From Bradyrhizobium sp. ORS 278 (GTDB taxonomy: Bacteria; Pseudomonadota; Alphaproteobacteria; Rhizobiales; Xanthobacteraceae), in contig NC_009445.1 in the NCBI RefSeq assembly GCF_000026145.1, forward strand, positions 6,044,501 to 6,108,500: DNA of 64,000 nt, written 5' to 3'. Positions 49,571 through 58,088 of the stretch are shown here, one piece after another. Within the stretch, counting starts at the first letter, position 1. Every line of letters starts with the position of its first letter. Position numbers and translations under genes: made by a program. The notes beneath the pieces were generated by a model, which saw only the letters and a program-made list of their open reading frames with translations, was not told the DNA's origin and did not search any database.

Positions 49571-49821
49571 ACCGCACACTCCCCGTTTGTCCAGGCACGC
49601 GTCCTCGTTCGCGCCGAAGCACGCTGCTTGTTGCCAAAAATCGCCCAGAGCGGATCGAGCTCCGACGACGCGCCATGCGCCGACGGTCAGACTCGAACCC
49701 AAAAACAAAAAAGCCCGACGAACCCTTCACGGGTTCTTCGGGCTACCTAGCCGGTGCCAGACCAGCATCATTGATGGTCCGGCGGCGCTGAGAAGGAATT
49801 TCTCCCCTCAACTAATAAAAG
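49571..49821 (-). promoter_or_regulatory. Leader region between amiR and the transporter operon (candidate antitermination site)
   Basis: 251 bases with a strong intrinsic terminator (49700-49744), then 129 bases to the urtA start. Upstream of the terminator an 8-bp hairpin CCGGACCA/TGGTCTGG (one G-U) and a short GGCTA/TAGCC dyad could be alternative structures. AmiR, encoded just before, is an ANTAR antiterminator. I did not find two clean hexaloop hairpins of the ANTAR consensus, so the site is inferred from position. Confidence 0.6.
49700..49744 (-). terminator. Intrinsic terminator/attenuator before urtA
   Basis: Stem AGCCCGA-A-GAACCC / GGGTTC-G-TCGGGCT with a 5-base loop (one internal mismatch), followed on the minus strand by TTTTTTGTTTTT. 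It sits 78 bases past the amiR stop. Confidence 0.93.
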
Positions 49822-50430
49822 CTAATCACCTTTCACGCGGTATTGCAAGAGCTCGTTAGCGTGAATGATTGCCGCGGCCATGTCGTCCATCGACAACCGC
49901 TTGGACATCGCCTGCTTACGGATGCTCTCATAAGCATCAGCCTCGCTCAATCCTTGGCCATCCATCAGGATCGCCTTGGCTTTTTGAATGCGCTGGATGC
50001 CGGCCAGCTTGCGCTCGAGCTTGCGGACGCGCTTCTCGGCTTCGCGCCGCTCCAGCCAAAGGCTGCGCGCGATCGTCAGATTCGTGAGCAATCCGAACGG
50101 CCGGATCGGCCGCTCGATCACGGCGACGGCTCCGGCCTCGAGCACGAGTTGCAGCGTCGACGGATCCTCGTACGATACGACAGCGATCAGCGTCGGCCGA
50201 TGGTTTGCATCCGATTTGAGCAGCCGCTGAATTTCCAAACGCACATCATGCTCGATCGCAAGCAGCACCACGTCTGCGCCCTCGGCCCAGCAATCCGGCA
50301 CCGGCCACTGCATCTCGACCATGCAGCCGATGCGCCGCAGATGTTCGACCAGTTTGGTCCGCTCGCTGTCCGGCGGGTGTACGACATGGACCCGCAGGCC
50401 GCGCAGATCACGAAGAATTTGGATCGCCAC
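49822..50430 (-). CDS. amiR: ANTAR-domain transcription antiterminator AmiR
   Basis: 202 residues from the GTG at 50430 (GGAG nine bases upstream), close to the 196 of Pseudomonas AmiR. The N-terminal half is a degenerate receiver-like domain (RVHVVHPPDSERTKLVEHLR). It is followed by a coiled coil (RREAEKRVRKLERKLAGIQR) and the ANTAR RNA-binding helices (KAKAILMDGQGLSEADAYES, then SMDDMAAAIIHA). AmiR is held by AmiC and, when amides bind AmiC, prevents termination in the mRNA leader. Here it lies 35 bases after amiC and directly upstream of a terminator-containing leader. Confidence 0.94.
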   Translation of the reverse strand: MAIQILRDLRGLRVHVVHPPDSERTKLVEHLRRIGCMVEMQWPVPDCWAEGADVVLLAIEHDVRLEIQRLLKSDANHRPTLIAVVSYEDPSTLQLVLEAGAVAVIERPIRPFGLLTNLTIARSLWLERREAEKRVRKLERKLAGIQRIQKAKAILMDGQGLSEADAYESIRKQAMSKRLSMDDMAAAIIHANELLQYRVKGD

Positions 50431-50465
50431 GCCCGGTTCTCCGCCCCGCCACGCTACCCCTGACC

Positions 50466-51632
50466 TCAGGACCGAATGAGTTGCTGCTCGTCGACCGACC
50501 AGTCGTCGAGACTCTGGACCACGCAATACGGATCCGGCTTCACCCGAACGCCGGGATTCCAGACGATCTGGAACCGTCCCTGGCCGTCGACGCGCGCGAT
50601 GCGCGGCCACAGATAGGTGTGGTTGTTCTCGGGATCGACCCGAACCCGCCCCTGCGGCGCGTCGAATTCGAAATCGCGCATGTTGCCGAGCACCTGCTCC
50701 GGATCATCGGAGCCGCATTTGGCCACCGCCCGCATCGCCAGATGCACCTGGAAGTAGGCGGCCTCCGCGCACGCCGTCGCCGGCGCATCGTCGCCATACT
50801 TCGACTTGAAGCTGGCGACGAAGCGGCGCGCGGCCTGTGACGACAGCGTCTCGAAGAACGGCGCGGCGGTGATGTGGCCCTCGGCGGATTCGGCGCCCAT
50901 CTCGGCGACCTCGGCCTCGCTGGTGGTCAGGCTCGCGATCGGCATCCGCGTCGGATCGAAGCCGGCGGCGCGATAGGCGCGGTAGAAATCGGCCGTTCCG
51001 CTGCCGACCACGGTCGAGAAGATCACGTCCGGCGAGGTCTTCTTGATGCGGGCGATGACCTTGTCGAAATCCTTGGCCTGCGCGTGCAGCGGCACGTAGA
51101 TCTCGTCCAGCACCTTGCCCTTCCCCTGAACGACAAAATCGGCCATCAGCCGGTTGGATTCGTAGGGGTAGACATAGTTCGAGCCGACGAACAGGAAGCG
51201 GTTGCCGTAGGTCGAGAGCAGAAAGCGCGCGAGCTGCAACGAATTCTGGTTGGGGGCGGCGCCGGTATAGATGCAGTTGCGCGAGTACTCGAAGCCTTCG
51301 TACAGGGTCGGGTAGAACAGCAGGCCGCGATGGCCTTCGACCGACGGCAACACGGCCTTGCGCGTGCTCGACATGTAGCAGCCGAACAGCAGACGGATGC
51401 GGTCAACCTGGAACAGCCGCTCGGCGAAGGCGCGGAATTTTTTGGGGTCGGACGCTGGATCGTAGATGATCGGCTCGACCGGGCGCCCCAGGATGCCTCC
51501 GGCGGCGTTGATCTCGGAGATCGCGAGCAGAGTTGCGTTCAGTTGTGTCCGTTCGATGCCCGAGGTCACGCCGGTCTGCGAAAACAGTACGCCGACACGC
51601 CAGCTTTCAGGCTGCCTCTCTGAAGAACCCAT
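50466..51632 (-). CDS. amiC: Amide-sensing negative regulator AmiC
   Basis: 388-residue type-I periplasmic-binding fold without a signal peptide, so cytoplasmic, as in Pseudomonas AmiC (385 residues). WRVGVLFSQTGVTSGIE, EPIIYDPASDPKKFR, YPTLYEGFEYSRNCIYTGA and VGSNYVYPYESNR are typical. It binds acetamide-like ligands and sequesters AmiR in their absence. The ATG at 51632 has only a weak ribosome site, so the start is less certain. Confidence 0.94.
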   Translation of the reverse strand: MGSSERQPESWRVGVLFSQTGVTSGIERTQLNATLLAISEINAAGGILGRPVEPIIYDPASDPKKFRAFAERLFQVDRIRLLFGCYMSSTRKAVLPSVEGHRGLLFYPTLYEGFEYSRNCIYTGAAPNQNSLQLARFLLSTYGNRFLFVGSNYVYPYESNRLMADFVVQGKGKVLDEIYVPLHAQAKDFDKVIARIKKTSPDVIFSTVVGSGTADFYRAYRAAGFDPTRMPIASLTTSEAEVAEMGAESAEGHITAAPFFETLSSQAARRFVASFKSKYGDDAPATACAEAAYFQVHLAMRAVAKCGSDDPEQVLGNMRDFEFDAPQGRVRVDPENNHTYLWPRIARVDGQGRFQIVWNPGVRVKPDPYCVVQSLDDWSVDEQQLIRS

Positions 51633-51710
51633 AGGACGACAGCACCACGCTCCTGAATGCGTCTCCCGACACCATCGACCGGCCGTGCCGAGGGAACGCC
51701 ACCTGGTTCT

Positions 51711-51739
51711 GTCTAGGATGATTGTTTGCTCGGCGTCAA
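51711..51739 (-). promoter_or_regulatory. Possible amiC promoter
   Basis: On the minus strand TTGACG (51739-51734) is separated by 17 bases from CTAGAC (51716-51711). The -35 is good, the -10 poor. It would give a leader of about 75 bases before amiC. Confidence 0.35.
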
Positions 51740-51801
51740 CCGCGCCAACAAATAGCGGTTCGAGCCGGCAGCGCGGATAGTGGTCGACGGCGGCGGCGTG
51801 A

Positions 51802-52785
51802 TCAGCGCGTGCGGCGCTCCTCGCGCGGAGTCATGCCGAACTGATGCCGGTAACAGCGTGCGAAATGCATCGGCGTCGCAAACCCGGTTGCAAGCGCGAC
51901 CTCGCCGATCGCGATCGTGCTCTGCCGGAGCAGCCTGCGGGCATGCTCCAGGCGGATCTGCAAATAGCGGCGATGGATGGTTGTCCCGAGATGATGCGCG
52001 AACAGGCGCTCGAGCTGGCGCAGCGAGAGGCCGACCAGCCGGGCCAGTTCGGGCGCGGCCAGCGGCCGCTCGATCCGCTTTTCCATCCGCACCAGCGTAT
52101 CGACCAGCTTGGGGTGGTGGACGCCGAAGCGTTCGGCCGGCGACAGCCGTTGTGCGGCCTCGCCGTGGCGGACCTGAGTCTGCAGAAACCAGTCGCTCAC
52201 AGCTGCTGCAAGCCGCGCGCCGTGATCGATCCGGATCATCGCATGCATCATGTCGAGGGCCGCGATGCCGCCCGCGCAGGTGAAGCGGTCGCGATCAATC
52301 TCGAACAGCGAGCGGCTCGGCGACAAGGCCGGAAACGTCTCGGTGAACGCCGGCACATGCTCCCAATGGATCGTGCAACGATGGCTGTCGAGCAGGCCTG
52401 CCTGGGCGAGGACGAACGGGCCAGCCGAGACGCCGATCAGCCGGACGCCATGCCGGGCCGCGCTCCGCAAATAGGCGAGGGTTGGCGGATGTGAGAACGT
52501 CGCCGGATTGCCGCCGGCGCAGACCACGATCGAGTCGAAACGAGCCGCACTGCCGATCGTGACGTCTGCGGGGATGCGGACGCCGTTGGAAGCCGGGATG
52601 TCGGTGCCTCGGATCGCGATATGGCGCCAGCGATAGAGCGTGCGGCCGCTGAGGACATTCGCCGCGCGCAGCGGCTCGACCGCCGAGGCATAGGACATCA
52701 GCGCAAAACCGGGGATCAGCAGGAAGCCGACCCGGTGCGAGCGGGGGTCGTCGCTTCTGGATAGTTTTATGTCGTTTTTGGACAT
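51802..52785 (-). CDS. glxA: GlxA-type transcriptional regulator (DJ-1/PfpI domain plus AraC HTH)
   Basis: 327 residues from the ATG at 52785; an in-frame TTG two codons earlier is possible. The N-terminal DJ-1/PfpI-like domain (about 15-190, GFLLIPGFALMSYASAVEPL) senses a metabolite. The C-terminal AraC domain (about 220-325) has RLVGLSLRQLERLFAHHLGT and IGEVALATGFATPMHFARCY. This group regulates methylated-amine, carnitine and betaine catabolism. It is divergent from the mgd genes across 55 bases and probably activates them. Confidence 0.9.
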   Translation of the reverse strand: MSKNDIKLSRSDDPRSHRVGFLLIPGFALMSYASAVEPLRAANVLSGRTLYRWRHIAIRGTDIPASNGVRIPADVTIGSAARFDSIVVCAGGNPATFSHPPTLAYLRSAARHGVRLIGVSAGPFVLAQAGLLDSHRCTIHWEHVPAFTETFPALSPSRSLFEIDRDRFTCAGGIAALDMMHAMIRIDHGARLAAAVSDWFLQTQVRHGEAAQRLSPAERFGVHHPKLVDTLVRMEKRIERPLAAPELARLVGLSLRQLERLFAHHLGTTIHRRYLQIRLEHARRLLRQSTIAIGEVALATGFATPMHFARCYRHQFGMTPREERRTR

Positions 52786-52840
52786 GCGCAAGGATACTTA
52801 TCAGCGCAATCTCGTACGGACAACCCGTGATCGGACGCGC

Positions 52841-54091
52841 ATGCGCTACTCTCTGTTCACTCTCGCGCGCCAAGCGCTGCGCGGCCACCGCGACTGGCAG
52901 CCTGCCTGGCGCGACGCCGCCCCGCAGGCGAGCTACGACATTGTGATCGTGGGCGGCGGCGGTCACGGGCTGGCCTCAGCCTATTACCTCGCCAAACAGC
53001 ATGGCATCCGCCGCGTCGCCGTGGTCGAGAAAGGCTGGATCGGCTCGGGCAATGCCGGCCGCAACACCACGATCATCCGCTCGAACTACCTGCTGCCCGG
53101 CAACGAGCCGTTCTATGAATGGTCGATGAAGCTGTGGGAAGGCCTGGAGCAGGACCTGAACTACAATACGATGGTCAGCCAGCGCGGCGTTCTGAACCTC
53201 TACCATTCCGACGCGCAACGGGATGCCTTCGCCCGGCGCGGCAATGCGATGCGGCTGGCCGGCGCCGATGCCGAGCTGCTCGACGCCGATGCCGTCCGGA
53301 CCATGCTGCCATTGCTGGATTTCGACAATGCGCGCTTTCCGGTCAAGGGCGGCCTGCTGCAGCGCCGCGGCGGCACCGCGCGGCACGACGCGGTGGTCTG
53401 GGGCTACGCCCGCGGTGCCAGCGACCTTGGCGTCGACATCATCCAGAATTGCGAGGTCACCGGCTTTGTGCGTGACGGCGACCGCATCACCGGCGTCACC
53501 ACCACGCGGGGCACGATCCAGGCCGGCAAGGTCGGGCTCGCGGTCGCCGGCAGCAGTTCGCTCGTGGCGCGCCATGCCGGCCTGCGGCTGCCGATCGAAA
53601 GCCATGTGCTGCAGGCCTTCGTCTCCGAGGCGATCAAGCCGCTGATCCCAGGCGTCGTCACCTTCGGTGCCGGCCACTTCTACATCAGTCAGTCCGACAA
53701 GGGCGGCCTGGTGTTCGGCGGCGACATCGACGGCTACAATTCCTACGCCCAGCGCGGCAATCTGCCGACCATCGAGGATGTCTGCGAGGGCGGCATGGCG
53801 CTGATGCCGGCGATCGGCCGCGTGCGCATGCTGCGCTCCTGGGGCGGGCTCGTCGACATGTCGATGGACGGCTCGCCGATCATCGACCGCACGCCGCTGG
53901 CGGGGCTCTATCTCAACGCCGGCTGGTGCTATGGCGGCTTCAAGGCCACGCCCGGGTCGGGATGGTGCTTCGCGCATCTGCTCGCGCGCGACGAGCCGCA
54001 TCCGGTCGCAAGCGCCTATCGCCTCGATCGCTTCGCCGCCGGCGACCTGATCGACGAAAAAGGTCAGGGCGCGCAGCCCAACCTGCACTGA
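52841..54091 (+). CDS. mgdA: N-methylglutamate dehydrogenase subunit A / sarcosine oxidase beta-like flavoprotein
   Basis: 416-residue FAD enzyme from the ATG at 52841; the earlier ATG at 52769 overlaps the regulator start. DIVIVGGGGHGLASAYYLAK is the dinucleotide-binding motif, and GSGNAGRNTTIIRSNYLLPG is conserved in SoxB/MgdA. It would oxidise the N-methyl group. The family alone does not separate sarcosine oxidase from N-methylglutamate dehydrogenase. The gmaS-mgsCBA genes that follow favour the latter. No glyA, purU or folD gene of typical sarcosine operons is present. Confidence 0.85.
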   Translation: MRYSLFTLARQALRGHRDWQPAWRDAAPQASYDIVIVGGGGHGLASAYYLAKQHGIRRVAVVEKGWIGSGNAGRNTTIIRSNYLLPGNEPFYEWSMKLWEGLEQDLNYNTMVSQRGVLNLYHSDAQRDAFARRGNAMRLAGADAELLDADAVRTMLPLLDFDNARFPVKGGLLQRRGGTARHDAVVWGYARGASDLGVDIIQNCEVTGFVRDGDRITGVTTTRGTIQAGKVGLAVAGSSSLVARHAGLRLPIESHVLQAFVSEAIKPLIPGVVTFGAGHFYISQSDKGGLVFGGDIDGYNSYAQRGNLPTIEDVCEGGMALMPAIGRVRMLRSWGGLVDMSMDGSPIIDRTPLAGLYLNAGWCYGGFKATPGSGWCFAHLLARDEPHPVASAYRLDRFAAGDLIDEKGQGAQPNLH

Positions 54092-54099
54092 GGCCAGCC

Positions 54100-54363
54100 A
54101 TGCGAATTCCCTGCCCGTTCTGCGGCGAGCGCGACCTCAGCGAGTTCGCCTATCACGGCGACACCGCGCCGCGCCCTGATCCCACCACCGACGATGCGCC
54201 GCGACGCTTCTTTGAAGCCACCTATCTGCGCGACAATCCGGCCGGCGAGCATCGCGGGCTCTGGTATCACGCACAGGGCTGCCGCAGCTGGCTGGTCGTG
54301 ACACGCAACGTCCGGACCCATCAGGTGCTCGGAGCGGTCCTGGCGCGGCGAGGCGCGGCATGA
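54100..54363 (+). CDS. mgdB: N-methylglutamate dehydrogenase subunit B / sarcosine oxidase delta-like
   Basis: 87-residue zinc protein starting MRIPCPFCGERDLSEFAYHG, with the CPFCG zinc ligands and a later HAQGCRSW. The delta subunit stabilises the heterotetramer. The start at 54100 gives the family length; the longer frame lies inside mgdA. It overlaps the next gene by ATGA. Confidence 0.9.
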   Translation: MRIPCPFCGERDLSEFAYHGDTAPRPDPTTDDAPRRFFEATYLRDNPAGEHRGLWYHAQGCRSWLVVTRNVRTHQVLGAVLARRGAA

Positions 54364-57335
54364 AACCGGTCTCCTACAGGCTCCCCTCCGGCGGCATGAT
54401 CGATCGGAGCAGGACGATCGGCTTCAGCTTCGACGGCCGCAGCTATCAAGGCCATCCCGGCGATACGCTGGCGGCGGCGCTGCTGGCCAATGACGTTCGA
54501 CTCGTCGGCCGCTCGTTCAAATATCACCGTCCGCGCGGCATCGTGACCGCGGGGCCGGAGGAGCCGAATGCGCTGGTCGAACTGAGATCGGGCGCCCGGC
54601 GCGAGCCGAACACGCGCGCCACCACGATCGAGCTGTATCAGGGCCTGCAGGCCTGGAGCCAGAACAGGTGGCCGTCGTTGCGTCTTGATCTCGGCGCCAT
54701 CAACTCGCTGCTGTCGCCGCTGTTCGTTGCCGGCTTCTACTACAAGACCTTCATGTGGCCGGCCGCGTTCTGGGAAAAGATCTACGAGCCCGCGATCCGC
54801 CGCGCCGCAGGGCTCGGGCGCGCCAGCGCCGAGGCCGATCCCGACACTTACGAGAAAGTTCACGCGTTCTGCGACGTCCTGGTCATCGGCGGCGGCGCTG
54901 CGGGGCTTGCGGCTGCGCTTGCCGCGGCACGCAGCGGCGCGCGTGTCTTGCTGTGCGACGACGATTGCATGCTCGGCGGCCGTCTCAACAGCGATCTCAG
55001 AGAGATCGATGGCAGGCCCGGCGCCGACTGGGCGCTGCACGTGGCCGCCGAGCTCGCGGCTCTGCCGAACGTCCGCATCCTCACGCGCACCAGCGTGTTC
55101 GGCGTCTATGATGGCGGCACCTATGGCGCGCTCGAGCGCGTATCCGACCATCTCGCCGAACCCCAGCCGCATCAGCCACGCCAGCGCTACTGGAAGATCG
55201 TCGCAAGGGCTGCTGTGCTTGCGAGCGGCGCGATCGAGCGCCCCATCGTGTTCGGCGGCAACGACCGGCCCGGCGTGATGATGGCCGCCAGCGTGCGCAG
55301 CTATCTGAACCGGTACGCGGTCGCACCGGGCCGGCGGGCAGCGGTCTATACGGGCACCGACGACGCCTGGACGACCGCCTTCGATCTCGCCCGCAGCGGC
55401 GTCATCGTGGCGGCGATCATCGACCACCGCGATGCCGTCGGACCGGGACTCCGCGCCGAGGCCACGCGGCTTGCCATTCCCGTCCATCTCGGTGCCGACG
55501 TCATTGATACGCGCGGCCGCTCCGGGCTGCAGGCAGTCATCCTGCGGACGGCGGACGGGCGGCACCACCGTTTGAATGTCGACCTGTTGGCCATGTCGGC
55601 CGGCTGGTCGCCGCATCTCGCTCTGACCACCCATCTCGGACATCGGCCTCGCTGGTCTGATGTGCATGCGGCCTTCGTGCCGGATGCGTTGCCGCCGGGC
55701 CTGACCGTCGCGGGGGCTGCATCAGGCGCTTTCAGCCTCGCCGAGGCCCTGCAACAGGGCACGGCGCGCGGTGCCGCGGCCGCAGCGGCCGCGGGCTTTG
55801 GCACGACCGCCGCTGCATCGCCGCGGGCGGACGATGAGGAGATCGCGCTGGCGCCGTTTTGGCAGGCCGCTACCTCATCCAAGGCCTTCATCGATTTCCA
55901 GCACGATGTCACCAGCGCCGATGTCGCGCTCGCCGCGCGCGAGGGTTTCCGCTCGGTCGAGCTGCTCAAGCGCTACACCACGCTGGGCATGGCGACCGAT
56001 CAGGGCAAGACGTCGAACATCAACGGCCAGGCGTTGATGGCGGAACTGACGGGCCGCAGCATGGCCGAGGTCGGCACCACGATCTTCCGCGCGCCCGTCA
56101 CACCCGTCGCGATCGGCGCGCTCGCGGGCCACCACCGCGGCCGCGACTTCCGTCCGACACGGCTGACCGCCGGACATGACTGGGCCGGGCAGACCAATGC
56201 GAGCTTCGTCGAAACCGGCGCCTGGCTCCGCGCGCAATGGTTCTCACAGCCCGGCGAATCCGACTGGCTCTCCACCGTCTCGCGCGAGGTGCGCGACGTC
56301 CGCGGCAAGGTCGGGGTCTGCGATGTGTCGACACTGGGCAAGATCGACGTGCAGGGCAGCGATGCCGGCATCTTCCTCGACCGCGTCTACATCAACATGT
56401 TCTCGACCTTGCCGGTCGGCAAGACGCGCTACGGCGTGATGCTGCGCGAGGACGGTATCGTGATGGATGACGGCACGGCGGCGCGTTTCGCGTCCGATCA
56501 TTATGTGGTCTCGACGACGACGGCCAACGCCGCCAAGGTGATGCAGCATCTCGAGCATGCTCGGCAGGTGCTATGGCCGGAGCTCGACGTGCAGCTCGTC
56601 TCGGTCACCGAGCAGTGGTCTCAATATTCGATCGCCGGCCCGCACGCGCGGCGGCTGCTGGAGCAACTCCTCGGCGAGGCAGCCGACGTTTCCGACCCGG
56701 CGTTGCCCTATCTGGGTTGCGTCGAATTTACCTGGCACGGCGTTCCGGCGCGGCTGTTCCGCGTCTCGTTCTCCGGCGAGCTCGCCTATGAGATCGCGGT
56801 GCCCGCGCAGCACGGCGATGCGGCGATCCGTGCGATCATGAAGGCTGGCGCCGAATTCGGGATCACGCCTTACGGCACCGAAGCGCTCGGCGTGATGCGC
56901 ATCGAGAAGGGCCATGTCGCGGGCAATGAGATCAACGGCACGACCACGGCGGCCGATCTCGGGCTGGGGCGGATGATGTCACAGAAGAAGGATTATATCG
57001 GCCGCGTGCTGGCGCAGCGGCCGGGTCTCGTCGATCCTGACCGGCCGACGCTGATCGGTTTGCGCCCGATCAAGCCGCAGGACCGGCTGCGCGCCGGCGC
57101 GCACATGCTGGCGCTCGGCGCGGCGCCGACAACGGAGAACGATGAGGGCTACGTCACGTCGGTGGCGTTCTCGCCGACGCTGGGACATTGGATCGGCCTC
57201 GCCTTGGTGAAGCGCGGACCGCAGCGGGTCGGTGAGCGCATGCGCGCCTACGATCCGGTGCGCGACGGCGACACCGAAGTCGAACTGGTCTCGCCGGTCT
57301 TCCTCGATCCACAGGGAGCGCGGCTCCATGGCTGA
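54360..57335 (+). CDS. mgdC: N-methylglutamate dehydrogenase subunit C / sarcosine oxidase alpha-like
   Basis: 991-residue subunit. The N-terminal ferredoxin-like domain (GFSFDGRSYQGHPGDTLAAA) is followed by a nucleotide-binding domain (DVLVIGGGAAGLAAALAAAR) and a C-terminal aminomethyltransferase (GcvT)-like domain (about 590-990, including SGELAYEIAVPA and GTEALGVMRIEKGH). That domain transfers the released one-carbon unit to tetrahydrofolate. Length and order match SoxA/MgdC. Confidence 0.92.
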   Translation: MKPVSYRLPSGGMIDRSRTIGFSFDGRSYQGHPGDTLAAALLANDVRLVGRSFKYHRPRGIVTAGPEEPNALVELRSGARREPNTRATTIELYQGLQAWSQNRWPSLRLDLGAINSLLSPLFVAGFYYKTFMWPAAFWEKIYEPAIRRAAGLGRASAEADPDTYEKVHAFCDVLVIGGGAAGLAAALAAARSGARVLLCDDDCMLGGRLNSDLREIDGRPGADWALHVAAELAALPNVRILTRTSVFGVYDGGTYGALERVSDHLAEPQPHQPRQRYWKIVARAAVLASGAIERPIVFGGNDRPGVMMAASVRSYLNRYAVAPGRRAAVYTGTDDAWTTAFDLARSGVIVAAIIDHRDAVGPGLRAEATRLAIPVHLGADVIDTRGRSGLQAVILRTADGRHHRLNVDLLAMSAGWSPHLALTTHLGHRPRWSDVHAAFVPDALPPGLTVAGAASGAFSLAEALQQGTARGAAAAAAAGFGTTAAASPRADDEEIALAPFWQAATSSKAFIDFQHDVTSADVALAAREGFRSVELLKRYTTLGMATDQGKTSNINGQALMAELTGRSMAEVGTTIFRAPVTPVAIGALAGHHRGRDFRPTRLTAGHDWAGQTNASFVETGAWLRAQWFSQPGESDWLSTVSREVRDVRGKVGVCDVSTLGKIDVQGSDAGIFLDRVYINMFSTLPVGKTRYGVMLREDGIVMDDGTAARFASDHYVVSTTTANAAKVMQHLEHARQVLWPELDVQLVSVTEQWSQYSIAGPHARRLLEQLLGEAADVSDPALPYLGCVEFTWHGVPARLFRVSFSGELAYEIAVPAQHGDAAIRAIMKAGAEFGITPYGTEALGVMRIEKGHVAGNEINGTTTAADLGLGRMMSQKKDYIGRVLAQRPGLVDPDRPTLIGLRPIKPQDRLRAGAHMLALGAAPTTENDEGYVTSVAFSPTLGHWIGLALVKRGPQRVGERMRAYDPVRDGDTEVELVSPVFLDPQGARLHG

Positions 57336-57924
57336 TATCAGCTTGCCGTCCCGAACATCGCTCGCTGATCAAGCGACCTTGCTGCCGAGCAGCCGGGTCT
57401 CGATCACCGAACGCGCCGATCTCGGGCTCGCCACGCTGCAGGCGCGCAAGGGCCAGGACGCGGCGCTGCGCGATATCGTCCAGCAACGGCACGGGGTGTC
57501 GTTGCCGCAGAGCCCTGCCCTGGCGCGGACGGACGCTATCGCCTTCGTGGGTCTAGGCCCGCAGCATTGGCTCGCCGTGGCGGACGGCCGCAACCACCAT
57601 CTGGCTTCCTCGCTGAAGACCTCGCTCGGCCCGCTCGCCTCGATCGTCGATCAGAGCGGCGGCTATGTCGTGTTCCGCGTCGGCGGTTCCGCCATTCGTG
57701 ACGTGCTGGCCAAGGGATTCCCGATCGATCTGCACGAGCGCGCCTTCCCGCCGAGCGCTGCCGCCACGACGGTCGTCGCGCATATCGGCGCCATCATCTG
57801 GCGCAACGACGACCAGGACGGCCATCCCTGCTTCGATATCGCCGTCTTCCGCAGCCTGTCCCGCAGCTTCTGGCGGTGGTTCTCGGAGGCCGCGGCGGAA
57901 TTCGGCTGCGACGTGAGACAGTAG
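57328..57924 (+). CDS. mgdD: N-methylglutamate dehydrogenase subunit D / sarcosine oxidase gamma-like
   Basis: 198 residues from the ATG at 57328, overlapping the previous gene by eight bases, with GGGAG upstream. VVFRVGGSAIRDVLAKGFPI, DLHERAFPP and HIGAIIW are gamma-subunit motifs (GcvT-like fold). It closes the four-gene operon; a REP-like element follows. Confidence 0.9.
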   Translation: MADISLPSRTSLADQATLLPSSRVSITERADLGLATLQARKGQDAALRDIVQQRHGVSLPQSPALARTDAIAFVGLGPQHWLAVADGRNHHLASSLKTSLGPLASIVDQSGGYVVFRVGGSAIRDVLAKGFPIDLHERAFPPSAAATTVVAHIGAIIWRNDDQDGHPCFDIAVFRSLSRSFWRWFSEAAAEFGCDVRQ

Positions 57925-57964
57925 GTTTCTCACCACTCGTCGCGCAGCGCCACGCTCTGTCCTC

Positions 57965-58046
57965 GTCAGTGCGAGCGCAGCGAAGCAATCCCGGGGGCGC
58001 GTGCGGGACTCCGGATTGCGTCGTCGCTGCGCTCCTCGCGTTGACG
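57965..58046. repeat. REP-like palindromic element, second copy
   Basis: 82-base imperfect palindrome related to 2161-2240: GTCAGTGCGAG...GAAGCAATCCC...GGATTGCGTCG...TTGACG. It lies between the convergent mgdD and gmaS genes and could end both transcripts. Confidence 0.78.
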
Positions 58047-58088
58047 CGCGGTGACGACAGGGCTCACGTCACCGGCCTCATCGACCGC

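Noticed and set aside
49700..49821. Classical ANTAR target of two hexaloop hairpins before the urtA terminator
   Set aside because: I could draw hairpins here but not two with the expected six-base loops carrying A1 and G4; the antitermination idea rests on gene order and the terminator only.
52841..57924. Plain sarcosine oxidase operon soxBDAG
   Set aside because: Possible by homology, but the glyA/folD/purU companions are absent and gmaS plus mgsABC genes are present, so N-methylglutamate dehydrogenase is the better reading.
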